A DNA stretch of 64,000 bases, from assembly GCA_026874595.1 (NCBI GenBank), contig CM049322.1, positions 28,335,340 to 28,399,339 of the forward strand, given 5' to 3'. Source of the DNA: Sipunculus nudus. Taxonomy: Eukaryota; Annelida; Sipuncula; Golfingiida; Sipunculidae. Shown here in pieces: positions 27,031 to 39,260 of the stretch (position 1 is its first letter; every line of letters begins with the position of its first letter). Made by a program: the position numbers and the translations under genes. Under the pieces are notes generated by a model that ran no database searches, had not been told where the DNA came from, and saw only the letters and a program-made list of their open reading frames with translations.

Positions 27031-27592
27031 TGGTGTCAGAGGGCAGGATATCTACGCAGATACCTTGATGTCAGAGGACATGATATCTCCGCTGATACTT
27101 GGATGTCAGAGGGCATGATATCTCCGCTGATACCTGGATGTCAGAGGGCATGATATCTACGCTAATACCTTGATGTAAGAGGGCATGATATCTTCGCTGA
27201 TACCTTGATGTCAGAGGGAATGATATCTACGCTGATACCTTGATGTCAGAGGGCATGATATCTACGCTGATACCTTGATGTCAGAGGGCATGATATCTTC
27301 GCTGATACCTTGATGTCAGAGGGCATGATATCTCCGCTGATACCTTGATGTCAGAGGGCATGATATCTCCGCTGATACCTGGATGTCAGAGGGCATGATA
27401 TCTACGCTGATACCTTGATGTCAGAGGGCATGATATCTTCGCTGATACCTTGATGTCAGAGGGCATGATATCTTCGCTGATACCTGGATGTCAGAGGGCA
27501 TGATATCTTCGCTGATACCTTGATGTCAGAGGGCATGATATCTTCGCTGATACCTGGATGTCAGTGGGCATGATATCTACGCTGATACCTTG
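27031..27592. repeat. 35-bp minisatellite, 16 copies
   Basis: Unit TGATGTCAGAGGGCATGATA followed by TCTNCGCTGATACCT. The variable base is A, T or C in a non-regular order, and the opening base alternates T/G. Period 35 holds without indels. Each unit carries the palindrome GATATC. Confidence 0.96.
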
Positions 27593-27899
27593 GGTCACAT
27601 GGGTTTGTCATGAGGAGGGTGTGAATAAATAAGTCATGCACTGTTAAAGATTATTTCAGCAAAGCTTATAATGTAAAAGACAAAATTACAAAAAAAAAAG
27701 GATACCGGTAGATTTGGTCCAACAGTATTTAGAGACAAAAAGTGGAGCCCTCCTCTTTCCTTACTACTTAAATGTCAGAAATCCAGACTTTAACCCGGCA
27801 GTAAACAAAGACAGTTTGTCTTAACTCTAGGGGATGGTATTTTCTGTGGTCCAGAAAGTACTCTTGTTCAGGTAATGTTTATTGTTTTCACACGGAAAT

Positions 27900-27902
<3 letters not shown>

Positions 27903-27971
<69 letters not shown>
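27903..27971. repeat. (AT)n microsatellite
   Basis: About 34 AT units without interruption. Confidence 0.97.
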
Positions 27972-27973
<2 letters not shown>

Positions 27974-28321
27974 AACTCTATCGCGATTCGATGGAATCGA
28001 TGGAATTAACTGTTACAAAGGTCATTACAGAGCTATTTTGTCGTGCGGCTGTTTAGTAAGTATCCCTGATTATGGTAATGAAACATAGGATGGGAAAGGT
28101 CAACAGAAGACTACACGGAAACCTGTTTTTGTCAATAGGAAGTTCATCATGTGACGGAGAACCACAGAATAAGATCGTGGAGGGACTGATTGAGGTCTGA
28201 GGTAAAAGATACCCGGGCAAGGGACAGACCAGGGTACACAAAACTGTCAGACACATAACATTTGTATATATATATATGTATAAATACCTTTTGCGGTTTC
28301 ATGTATTTTTCTTCCAAGACG

Positions 28322-28360
28322 CCCTCTCTCTCTCTCCTTCTGTCTGTCTGTCTGTCTGTC

Positions 28361-28408
<48 letters not shown>
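28322..28408. repeat. (CT)n/(CTGT)n microsatellite
   Basis: Mixed CTCT and CTGT tetramers ending in a pure (CT)n stretch. Confidence 0.95.
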
Positions 28409-28410
<2 letters not shown>

Positions 28411-28834
28411 AGCTCTGACACACAAGCTCAAGATCACATCCGCAGCTGATATATTCCTTATTACACGACAACTATCAAATATACATGTATATATATATAC
28501 ATAAAGATAGCAACTATATTTTCCGTTTTCGCTTTTCTTTCCTGAGCATTGTTTGTATTTTGTTCAGTTGGGCAAGTTTGGTAATGGTTGGGCAGAGAGA
28601 GATAGATCATGCCTAAATGTGTGTCAGATGAAAAATTGCACCAGTTTATAGCATATAGCATATGGAAAACAAGGATATCTGTAATTTGCTATATTTGACC
28701 GCTTTATTTCTTAATTTGAGGAATGATAATATTTGCAGCATAAAGACCGCCATGCGGTTCAGGGTACATGCTGAAAAATCAATACATCCCATCACCAGCG
28801 TGTCTGTCATTGCCCTAGTATGAGGATACTCTGA

Positions 28835-28840
<6 letters not shown>

Positions 28841-28884
<44 letters not shown>
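28841..28884. repeat. (AT)n microsatellite
   Basis: 22 AT units. Confidence 0.95.
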
Positions 28885-28887
<3 letters not shown>

Positions 28888-29052
28888 CTGAACATTACCA
28901 ACTCTGTACAGTCCACCTTTGTAAAATTCAGAACTTATGGTGAGGGGAATTGTCCAAAAGCATTTAATTTCATATTCATTTTGTAAATATTAAATTCTAT
29001 GAGAATTCATAGGGACACGATGGCATTAGAACGTAAATTAAATCAACACCAT

Positions 29053-29079
29053 ATCTCTCTCTCTCTCTCTCTCTCTCTC
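29053..29079. repeat. (CT)n microsatellite
   Basis: About 13 CT units. Confidence 0.92.
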
Positions 29080-30057
29080 GTACACATCTATGGTTATCGC
29101 TGCCTGATAATTAAGTGTGATCAGACAACTGGAAGATGTACTTTATGGGTAAATATCTAGAAGCAAGAGACGCGTTGTGTTCACATTGAGTGGGGATACC
29201 GATATTTTACCGTTGAAAGATAAATGATTGGTTGCCATAAAATGGTTTGCTGCTATTTCTTCAGTCATCAATCACTTTATGTAAGGTGTGAGGAGAAGCT
29301 GTCGTTTATGATTTAGTTTTGCCGGGAGGTAAGCCGGGAGCTGAGCCTCCCCCTCTCTGGACGTGCTGACGGCCATTAGATGACGATCACAGATGACGGA
29401 CGACCGCCGGGCTCAGCAACCAACACAACACCGGATTAACTCATCTAACCCTACACAACTGTATAACCAATATATATATATATATGCTCCAAAAGGAAGA
29501 GCAGCCTGTCACCCTGAATTTACATTTGCATTTGAGCTTGATCACATTTGACTTTAAAATGCAAATGCAGCTCCTAAAGTGCTATCCTGTTATAATAAGA
29601 AAATAAATGCTTTAAGCATTGGCTCTGCCCACCCGTCCTGTAAACCCTACATGAATCCAATATTTTTTAAAGGTGTTGACATTTTCATAATTTATCGATC
29701 TATTTACACAGCAGGAATGTAATTTTATGATGTAAATGAAAAGGAAAAAATGGCAAGTGGTTCCTTCACTGTAAAACTGTCAGCAATGACATGGCAATCA
29801 GCTATCTCAGGTCAGAATTGCAGTTCTGTTGAGTGGCTAAGTGGGTAGGTATCATGGTGGTCTACCCCTAAACCCGAGAAAAGAAAACAGATCATTGAGA
29901 TATTTTCAGATTAGGAAAGGCAAATAGTCTGCCCCATGCGGATACTTGCTATCTTATAACGGAGAAGTGGAAAGAGTAAATGAAGGTGTGAAGACAATAC
30001 AGATATCACTGATCAGCAAGAGCAAAGCTAAACAAGTCAAAGAAAATGTCGCCTGCT

Positions 30058-30470
30058 CAAGTGCCAGGTCCAGCTGTTTATCATTCTAAAACAGTCCTCA
30101 GGTGCCAGGTCCAGCTGTTTATCATTCTAAAACAGTCCTCAGGTGCCAGGTCCAGCTGTTTATCATTCTAAAACAGTCCTCAGGTGCCAGGTCCAGCTGT
30201 TTATCATTCTAAAACAGTCCTCAGGTGCCAGGTCCAGCTGTTTATCATTCTAAAACAGTCCTCAGGTGCCAGGTCCAGCTGTTAATCATTCTGAAACAGT
30301 CCTCAGGTGCCAGGTCCAGCTGTTTATCATTCTAAAACAGTCCTCAGGTGCCAGGTCCAGCTGTTTATCATTCTAAAACAGTCCTCAGGTGCCAGGTCCA
30401 GCTGTTTATCATTCTAAAACAGTCCTCAGGTGCCAGGTCCAGCTGTTTATCATTCTAAAACAGTCCTCAG
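30058..30470. repeat. 41-bp minisatellite, 10 near-identical copies
   Basis: Unit CAGGTGCCAGGTCCAGCTGT plus TTATCATTCTAAAACAGTCCT. Copies are identical except one near 30260-30300 with two substitutions, so expansion is recent. Each unit holds the E-box-type words CAGGTG and CAGCTG. Confidence 0.97.
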
Positions 30471-30773
30471 GGGGATTGTCAACAATTATATATTTATCGT
30501 TTCTTTTAATTACTTAGATAGAAATAAGATTCATGATATTTGAATATATGTAAATGAATATTTTGTATAATCGAATAAATATTATTATAAACTTTATCAG
30601 CCTGATATACTTTTACTTTTACTAAAGATAACTCTTGATGTTTCCTGAAATCACTGGGAGCCATCCTGGGAATAATATAATAAAATATAAGTAAATCCGT
30701 ACCCAGCTGTGCATTTTGTAAACAAACACGATTCAATTGCAAATGGATTTGTAAGTGCATTATATATATATAA

Positions 30774-30819
<46 letters not shown>

Positions 30820-33000
30820 AATACTTATAAAAGGAATTCGGTTCATGTTTGTTCGCAGTGTTCTCTAAAACCGCGTTGTGTACAATATTGTGCCATACAT
30901 CATTTTAAAAGTTATAATCCCTGCAGTGACATAGGCGATATGAAAATAAATAACTTTTAATATACATATAATTTTGAAGGATTTTTCCGCATTTTTACCG
31001 AGCACAGCCGAACTGCCTTCGGCAATCACCGGAATGTGTGCATCGTGGTCACTTAACCTCTAACACTAAGGACTATTGTTCATATGAATAACGCTTGCTT
31101 TCAGTGAGGGATTTGACCCACGTGCGTGGTCAGTAAAAGAGAAAAACACAGGTTTCTCGCTTTATGAAAGGAGAGTTCAACCCAGGAGGATTAATGACAA
31201 AACCCAATTTCAGGAACAGGGCTGGGGTGGTGTCGGGGGTTTCAGGCCTCAAAATTTGTCTGATACGATGAAAAAAGGTTGTGGTTGCTGAAAATGGGAT
31301 ACGGACCTACTTACTGTATGGAGTCCCGCTGGGTCCGCTTCTGCTACTTATGATGTATGCATATTTCTGTTTCCTTCTTCAGGAACAGTTTCCTTGCAAC
31401 GTACATTTAATTAATTTTTAATGTGTTCCTCACATCAACCTATCCTTTATACGTCCAACGATAGAAACCAGTCAAATATCAACGAAACACAGTATGCCTC
31501 CGCGTCTCATTCCGGTTCGCAAAGTAAACAATGACTGACCAGGTCTTTAAAGTAAACATACCGGGATATGATTTTTTCCGCGAGCACAGCGCCACAAAAT
31601 AACATTAAAAATTATTTGTACATATCGTATTAAGAGAGTATCCAACTAAAAATCTATATTTTCCTTTAACTTTTATAATAAAAAATGAGCCAAGATTCAA
31701 TATCTCAGTAAATATATCTCCGAAACCGCGGTAAAAAGCCCGGTATACCGGGTTTATAAGCTTTTATATATATATATATCATCCATACGTGATATGACCG
31801 CAAAGTTACGGAACTGACATGCACATTCATGGCCGTTGAAAACAGACCAGAATTTATTGCAAATAAAATATTTTTTCGGCCGGTCCACCTAACCCGATAG
31901 ACAAAGAAGGCAAAATGTAAAAGATTGTGAGAGCCAAGTCGGTTTGGGGAGGCTGGCGGCTTTGTCCGGGGGGGGATTAAGTATATAACGATTATTGGTT
32001 ACCGGGAAAACTGAAAAACAATACTCATCCATTTAGACAGCCCGAGAACTTAAGCTACTTCAGACAAAACCTCCTCGGTTAATAAGCAGGAAACATCACA
32101 AAAGTCAAAGAAGGTCAGGTTGGATAATAGTGTGTTATCGGACCTGCAGGTGTCGCTAATGATCAAGAGTTTACTTGCTGATGCGGCCGTCCTCTGCACG
32201 TTTAGTACACGATACTACTGTTCATTTCAATGTCATAATTTATTTACTTTAGATACTTCAGTTTAATAATAAAATTATTTTATTCGGTCTTATTAAAATG
32301 TATTTTTTTAATTTTTTTTATATTCATAACATTTAATTACTTCCTATCGTTTGTATTTTGTGTTTTTACTGGATGGACATAAACCTTTATTTTTCACGGC
32401 ATAAGATGTGACAGTCCTACATGAGAAGTCTGTAGTCATCGTCTCAGTAATCACAATCCTATACTTGAATGTAACACTAATTTTAATGACATAAGCTAGG
32501 TCAGGCTAGCATGATGCAATGTAAAACTCAATTATATCTTTTTTACGATGTTAATTAAAACTAAAACGCTCTGCGTGAGCAGGGCGAACGCTCTCGGTGA
32601 GTTGTATGGCGACCTTTCAGGTTTTTGTTTTATAATACCAGGGGTACGTATAATGCTAAAAAACACATCTGATAACAATCAATCATAATATACATATATC
32701 TCTAGGATAATAGGATAACAGGGTTTTAAGCATGTGTTATCACCATCTCCACTGAGTATGGACTGTACGTATGACTGTATTGATTATACCAGACCTCGGA
32801 GTTGCCCTTTCCTTCTCTCGCTGGGGAGGTGATAATGACCAGGGATTTGTTGTTTAATGGCGTGTTAAGTACAATCCTTACTGTCCACGCAACTAAACTT
32901 AACCCATCACGTTTGACATAGCCAAGTAGTTTTAATTATTGTGGGTACCCGCTGAACCTTGCGCTGATAAATAAACGAGGTCTTCCTGAATTCACATAGT
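30471..33000. other. single-copy AT-rich DNA
   Basis: No supported exon, RNA gene or element. It contains (AT)n at 30760-30819 and short AT runs near 29480 and 31765. Confidence 0.6.
30760..30819. repeat. (AT)n microsatellite, interrupted
   Basis: AT dinucleotides with a TAAATAAATA interruption near 30770-30780. Confidence 0.92.
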
Positions 33001-33019
33001 CTTTGGTACCTACCTTGAT

Positions 33020-34250
33020 GCAAAAATAAATGACCCACGGGTCATGACGCTCAGCTGACTAACATGACAATATAGACTAACATTCACATCAGGAATTTTG
33101 TCATCTGAAAACCAAATTGAAGTTAAATACAGATATGATCTTAACCATTGATCTGTTGCCCAAAGTCGACAGGCTTCCTTAAGTGAAGGGTCACACATGT
33201 ATGAAACTGAAACAAATCATGACTGGTCCTTACAGGTTGTGTAAGAGGAGAATAAGATCAAGGTCAAGGTCACAAGTTTTCAAACTCCTCCGGCAATTCA
33301 GTGGGAACAACTTGTGCGTCAAATGCGAGGGACACATACTACATTATTACAGGTCATAACATTACAAAAATGCTAAAGAAGAAATATAATTCCTTTGATT
33401 TGACCTTCAGATAACAGCAAAGTTCTCACGTTTATAAAGTCCCCTGAGAACTTGGTGGAAATTTGATACTTGTTAACTTGATAACTTCAATTTCACAAAT
33501 TTTACATTTTAGCTGATTCGATCTAGCATATCAAAGCCAAGGTCACCAATTTTTGACCCTGTCATAGAACTTTGTGCTAAGAACTTGTGTGTCAACTTTG
33601 AGGGAAAATTTTCAGTATTTCAAACGCCATAAGGTCACAATTTTTCTAAATTTCCGCAGATTTTGCTTTCAAGGTCAACACACGTTTGACCATGTCAAAG
33701 AAAGGGCAAGGTCACCAATTTTCAAACTCATCCGAGAATCGGACAGAAACAACTGATTGAACTGACTGAACAAAATTACTGATTCATAATAAACCTCGAA
33801 TTCCACAGATTTGACCTTAAAGATCAAGGTCAAGGTCATCGGGAACTTGATTAAACAAATTGTGTGTCGATGAACAAATATTTGGTGTCTTGACTTAAAG
33901 ATCCTGGCCACGGTGAGTATTTTTCGATCTCGTCCGGAACTTGATTGAAAGAATTGCAATGTGTGTCAAATTTGAGAACAAAATATACAGTGGTTTAAAA
34001 GTAATGCGGTTCACAAAAATTAGTTTCGGCAGAACTGACCTTGAAAATCAAGTTTATCATCTCCATTTTTCGGACTCCTCCGAGATTTTGGTACAAATAA
34101 CTTGTGTTGCAAATTTCAAATGGAAAATATGCAATGTTTTAATAGTTATCGCGTTCAAAGATATCCCACAGATAACGATTGACAAAGGCGACAGACAACG
34201 AAACTGAAAACAATGTGTCTACCCCGGAAGCGGGAGGAGTTATAATAAAC
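33020..34250 (+). mobile_element. degenerate copy of a dispersed repeat
   Basis: Opens with ACCCACGGGTC and GCTCAGCTGACT (33034-33060), the same head as the element at 34577. It continues with repeated AAGGTCAAGGTCAC words (near 33257, 33540, 33700, 33825). No coding capacity seen. The right end is not defined. Confidence 0.5.
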
Positions 34251-34576
34251 ACAACACGTTTTACGACACTAGATGAGAAACTGATACCATAGCTGAAATA
34301 GAGGATAAATGCGTCAACAATAAAAAAAAATACAGGTGGCGCCTTTATTTTTCAACACCTGATAAAACCAAGCATGATCAAGAAATACACCAGAAATTAG
34401 GACACCAGATGAACCAGCACCTGAGACACATACTAATAATATATCCACGCAAATTGAAAGTCTCAAAAATAGGCGGAAATGCGGTAAAATAGAAAAAATA
34501 CAGGTGACACCACAAGAAATCGATTAAACTAGTCATGGTAAAAAATGTACAAGGTTTCAGGACATTAGAAAACTAG
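34251..34576. repeat. degenerate relatives of the 340-bp unit
   Basis: Two weak copies of the segment seen in tandem at 42435-43830. Both have the run AAAATA, then ACAGGTGGCGCC (34332-34343) or its decayed form ACAGGTGACACC, followed by a GATNAAAC block. Confidence 0.5.
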
Positions 34577-36076
34577 GGACCCATGGGTCTCGACGCTCAG
34601 CTGCATTTGTCTATAAGGATATATGTTTATGAGTTTTTCCAAAATGTTGGTCCTGTGATCAGTTTGAAGCCAATCTGTCTACCCAAACTGGAGTTATCAT
34701 CCATAAACTAATTTGTGAATGGATGGGCCCTGTGACCTTAAACTTTGACCTAGTGACCCCAAAATCAAAAAGAAACTTCCCCTATTGGCAGGTGCACCAC
34801 ATGTCGATAATGGAAGGATTGAGATGAAAAGTTTGGCTTAAAATGCATCCACAATCTTTCACAATCTTTCTGAAGTAGTGGGTCCTGTGACTTTGAATCT
34901 GATGACCCCAGGATCAACAGTTCTTACTTTAGTGATGGGCCATATATAAGTCAAGTTTGAAATCAATATTTCAAACCAAACTGCTGTTATCATCTGGAAA
35001 CCAATATGTGGATAGATGGCCCCAATGACCTTGACCTTTGACCTTGTGACCCCAAAATCCATAAGTTACTTCCACTATTGGCAGGTGAGCAACATCTGGA
35101 AGATAGAAGATTTGGGACAAAAAGTTTGGCTAAAAATACATCAACAATCTTTTTAAAGAAGTGGGTCCTGAGACCTTGACCTTTGGCCTTATGACCCCAA
35201 AATCAAAAGGGTTCTTGCATTATTGGTGGGTCATATATAAGTCAAAATTAAAACCAATATGTCCATCCAAACTAGAGTTATCATCCAAAAACTTATATGT
35301 GGACAGATGGGCCCCTGTGACCATGACCTTTGACCTTGTGACCCCCAAATCAATCAAACCCCTAAGTGCAGCTCAGCTGTATGTGCAAGATGGAAGGTTT
35401 GGGGTGAAAAGTTTGGCTTAAAATGCATCTACAATCTTTCTAAATAATCGGGTACTGTGACCTTGATCTTTGATCTCATGACCCAAAAAATTAAAAGAAT
35501 CTTCCTCTATTGGCAGGTTAGCAAAATCTTGAAGATGGAAGGTTTGCGATGAAAAGTTTGGCTTCAAATGCATATGCATTCTTTTCAAAGAAATGAGTCC
35601 TGTGACCTTGACCTTTGACCGTTGGACCCCAAAATCGATACGGTTCTTACTTTAGTGGCGAGTCATATATAAGTTAAGTTTGAAACCAATATGTCAAACT
35701 AAACTGGAGTTATTATCTGTAAACTAATTTGTGAACAGATGGCCCCTGTGACCTTGACCTTTGACCATGTGACCCCAAATTCATTTATGCTCTCCCCATA
35801 TTTGCAAGTCAGCTAAATGCGCAAAATGGAAAGTTTGGGATGAAAAGCTTGGCTTAAAATGCAGCCATAATCTTTTTAAATAGCTCGGCGGATATAGGTC
35901 AAAGTGACCTAATATCAGGTTTCCGAGGAGATTTTTTATTGACCTCCCTGGATATTCACTTAGAAATTTTAGGACCAGCAGTTACGATTTGCACCCTGCT
36001 AACGGACGGCCGGACGGACGATGGACAAAGCGCCATTCCTATACCTCAATTGACTTACAGTCAGCTGAGCTAAAAA
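34577..36076 (+). mobile_element. 1.5-kb dispersed repeat with DR1-rich interior
   Basis: Head ACCCATGGGTC and GCTCAGCTG (34595-34603). Tail GGCCGGACGGACGATGGACA, then TTACAGTCAGCTGAGCTAAA, whose CAGCTGAGC (36062-36070) is the exact inverse of the head word, so short terminal inverted repeats are possible. The interior is a loose tandem of about 145/290 bases, each with TGACCTTGACCTTTGACC-like blocks followed by GTGACCCCAAAATC and later AAAAGTTTGGCTTAAAATGC. It has no long open frame. It is probably a non-autonomous element. Target duplication was not resolved. Confidence 0.6.
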
Positions 36077-36329
36077 CACAGCTGATACATACTTCCATCT
36101 GATGATCTCAAAAATGGAGAGATAATGCGTTAAAAAGAGTTAAAATATAGGGGCATAAAATAGTCTATAATCAATAAGCGTCAAGAGCTATGGAAATACA
36201 TGTAATAATAACTGAGACATTGCAGGATTTGTATCAAATTGTTAAGTATTCTGGCGTGCACACACAGGCCTCATTACTTGGGGAATATACTTTTACAAGG
36301 AGTGTTTTAAGGACCCCCATGGTTGTATA

Positions 36330-36455
36330 GTTAGAAGTTTCTAGGCCAGACCTCTACGATTTGTGCCTTATAACAACAGGGCGGCCGGACGGACGACGGA
36401 CAAAAAGTAATCGCTATAGCTTAGATGACTTACAGTCAGCAGAGCTGAAATATGA
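36330..36455 (+). mobile_element. 3'-end fragment of the same dispersed repeat
   Basis: The tail repeats here: TCTACGATTTGTGCC, GGCGGCCGGACGGACGACGG, then GACTTACAGTCAGC. Only the tail is present. Confidence 0.6.
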
Positions 36456-38147
36456 CGCAGGAACAATTTGCCATATTTATTTTAACCCTGTGAATTCATA
36501 CTCAAACTGTTAAAACGTTGAACGTCATACTCCAACTGTTCATGGTTTATATGAACTGTCTAACATAGCTGTAAGAATACATTGTTAATGCCATCGCATT
36601 GTTAATGTTATCACTTGTTAATATTGTTACTGATATGGCAATTTCATGACTTTAAGAAAAAGAGTAAAAATTCTTTAAAATATATTACCGATAATATTAT
36701 TATTATTATTCTATATATTACCTAATAGTATCATGGATTTATTATAGCTTCTGTTGCTTAAATATACAGTGTACTGTAAGTATATGAAAAAAAGGCTTGT
36801 ATATAAATACAAAATCTTTAGTTATCAAACACCTTTAAATATATACTAAGTACGAACAAGGGATGGAGTCTACAGGCACGAATATATAGACGTATGGATA
36901 AAATTGTAATGTAATGTAGTATCCTTCAAACTTTGCATACGTACAACCTGGAAGCTGAAAATGAGTCAAGGAAACGTAAGTGACGGCACATCGTTAGCTT
37001 CACATTGTATTACTTATTGTAAATCTCTACATTATCCCAGCTCAGGATGTATAGTGAAGTTCACGCGAGACCTACTAGATTTTGTTTACATTTTCATTTG
37101 ACTCTTTAAGGAAAAATTGTAGTGACATTTTAAAGAGGTGATTGGTTCAGTTCTGTTCAAATACAGCGTGAATGCTGAAAGAATTAAACGGGAGATGAGT
37201 TACATTATTCCTGACTCGTGTAAAATGTAAATCACATCATGATTACACATGCAGCTAAATGTTTCACATGTCTCCTATTTTTAAAATATAATCGCTTGTA
37301 AACTTGCGTAACGTGGAGAAAAATTACTGGTGGCGCCTCTAGTATATGTTTAGCAAAGGCTAGTAGCTCACAGAATAAATGTACGTTAAGTCGTTCTAAG
37401 ATTCGTGCCTTGATAACTGCCTGCATGGAGGAGAACGACGCAGAGCGGGCCATCGCTTTAGCTTATTATGATTTTCCCTAACTTGTCTTAACGATAAGGT
37501 GAGATCTTTAGGTCAATTATATGGGTTATATTTTAATCTTAAATAAAAGCCGTACCCTGAACCCATCACGCATAACCGGTGTAACAGGCCAGATTTATCC
37601 CCGGAAATGATTTAGCCTTGGCCAGTATAATCGGTGAATAATCGCTCGTATAGGCTATTTCTTACTCCTCAGGCCAGTTAATATCAACCAAAACCCACAG
37701 AAACTCCGTAGAGTTATGTCCTTCACACATGTTATTAGCACATGAATGGGACATAATCGATCAGCCTTTATCCTACAACATTCTTATATTAAAAGAGCGT
37801 GGAGATGCATTCCCTATATGCACATTTATAAACCAGTTAAAAACAGCCGAACGTGTGTGTGTGTGTCCGTTTGTGGTTAAGATACGTTATAGGTAGGTAG
37901 ACTGCAAATTGTTCATGGTTCACAAGTTACCGCCACACTCCATTTCTCTGATAGATCGTCATCAGCTGTTCCTTGACAGACATATCGACACTGATATACA
38001 TCAGCAAGTCCATCATTGTATGTGTAAATATCAATAAATGTAGATAAATCAAATGTCCTTTTAATGTGTTGGGACCATACTCAGATATTATAATAAAAAA
38101 TAAACGTTTTCATTTCAAAGCCTTTTGCGAAAAACTTTTCCATAGGC

Positions 38148-38149
<2 letters not shown>
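36456..38149. other. single-copy DNA without supported gene
   Basis: Open frames on both strands around 37232-37460 have coding-like composition, but without splice signals or a clear strand they stay uncalled. CTGGTGGCGCCTCTAG at 37327-37342 is a CTCF-core-like word. Confidence 0.5.
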
Positions 38150-38211
<62 letters not shown>

Positions 38212-38231
38212 TATATATATATATATATATT
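38150..38231. repeat. (AT)n microsatellite with one interruption
   Basis: AT dinucleotides broken by ACAC near 38203. Confidence 0.96.
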
Positions 38232-38506
38232 GTACTGATCAGGTTAGTAAAGAGGAAATCTGAATGACATTTCTAGAACTTGAGATGAACGCTCATGTAA
38301 GAGTCACCAGTGTTAACCACTAATAATACACGAAAATGGCGATGACATCAACAAAGTTAAAAACTTGGAGAAAATAAAAGTGCTCACGCACTCAGTCATA
38401 TGACGGCATGTCACGTAAGCAGGTTCACAAAATTACCCTCAAACAACACCACTGGCCACAAACCCCCTGCCGAAACCCGCAGTGCAGTCAATAAAACTGC
38501 CCTGCT

Positions 38507-38523
38507 CCCCCCCCCCCCCCCCC
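38507..38523. repeat. poly-C run (17)
   Basis: Uninterrupted C homopolymer inside a C-rich strand. Confidence 0.95.
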
Positions 38524-39099
38524 GCCCTCCCCGCAATACTTGCAGTTCTGTCAATATAAACAAACCCGCTGACAGAGCAAGCTGTACGGTCAATTATAAA
38601 CAGTAACAGAAAACCCATCCAATGTATGACAACATGCCCATGGTAAAACTTAATCAGTGTGTGTCAGGTGAAAGCTTTGCTGTTTTCTAGTTCTGTTGTG
38701 GAAAGGGAAGAATATGTTGGAAAATAATGTTCACATTGAAACAGAAACGTCACCAAAGGCACAAGATATAACAAAATACGGCATTCCGAGATGATTAAAA
38801 TCTTACGTACTCCGCCAAGTCCGGCAGGTTTGTTTACCCACGTGCATATTTTGTTTGGTGCAACAGGTGCTTGTCCAACGTGAGAACGTTTAAATCCGTA
38901 TTCCTGACCACAGTAGTTATAAACAGCGTGTACATTTTAGGTTATAAGGACTCCAATCAGTGTAGATTTAAGGTGCCCCGGCAGAATCCAGGGACAAACC
39001 TCTTGATTTCCCGCGCTATTCTCGGCTAAAGACATGTGTCTATTTATATCTATGATGTGAGTAGGGGGACCGCGCGCCCTTGGCCCCGCTGAAGGCCAC

Positions 39100-39112
39100 T
39101 GCTGACTCAGCA
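39100..39112. promoter_or_regulatory. perfect T-MARE (Maf/NF-E2/Nrf) site
   Basis: TGCTGACTCAGCA is the exact 13-base palindromic Maf recognition element with an embedded AP-1 core. Confidence 0.55.
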
Positions 39113-39138
39113 ATATGGGGACATCCCGGGTCGCTCGT

Positions 39139-39159
39139 GCTGACTCATCCCTAGCAACC
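39139..39159. promoter_or_regulatory. AP-1 core plus RFX half-site
   Basis: TGCTGACTCAT carries a second TGACTCA. Three bases later CCTAGCAACC matches the RFX X-box half-site in reverse (GGTTGCTAGG). Confidence 0.4.
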
Positions 39160-39260
39160 ACAATTAAGACCCCTCGCGGGATTCCGATGTACTATAACAG
39201 GAGCAGCGGCCGCAACGCACACAGCGCCGCCATGTGGCCTTATGGAGAAGTTCTGATTGA

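Larger units (their letters stand above)
27593..30057. other. microsatellite-rich intergenic DNA
   Basis: No supported gene. It holds four microsatellites, listed separately. A GC-rich patch at 29315-29450 has CCGGGAGGTAAGC, a donor-like word, but no open exon before it. Open frames near 28150-28470 are translations of the (CT)n tract. Confidence 0.6.
38960..39260. promoter_or_regulatory. CpG-rich regulatory-looking patch
   Basis: Locally GC- and CpG-rich against AT-rich flanks. It contains a perfect T-MARE, an AP-1 site and an RFX half-site within 60 bases. A perfect Kozak context, GCCGCCATG, occurs at 39226-39234 but opens only 15 codons (M-W-P-Y-G-E-V), so it could at most be an upstream ORF or a first-exon start. 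No gene could be attached. Confidence 0.4.

Noticed and set aside
28147-28471. Arg-Glu repeat frames
   Set aside because: Translations of the (CT)n microsatellite.
29834-29845. tRNA A-box-like TGGCTAAGTGGG
   Set aside because: No B-box or acceptor stem at the right distance, so neither a tRNA nor a supportable tRNA-derived SINE.
37232-37453. Coding-looking frames on both strands (minus M-A-R-S-A-S-F-S, plus M-E-E-N-D-A-E-R-A-I)
   Set aside because: Both strands are open over the same bases, no splice sites bound either, and neither resembles a known protein.
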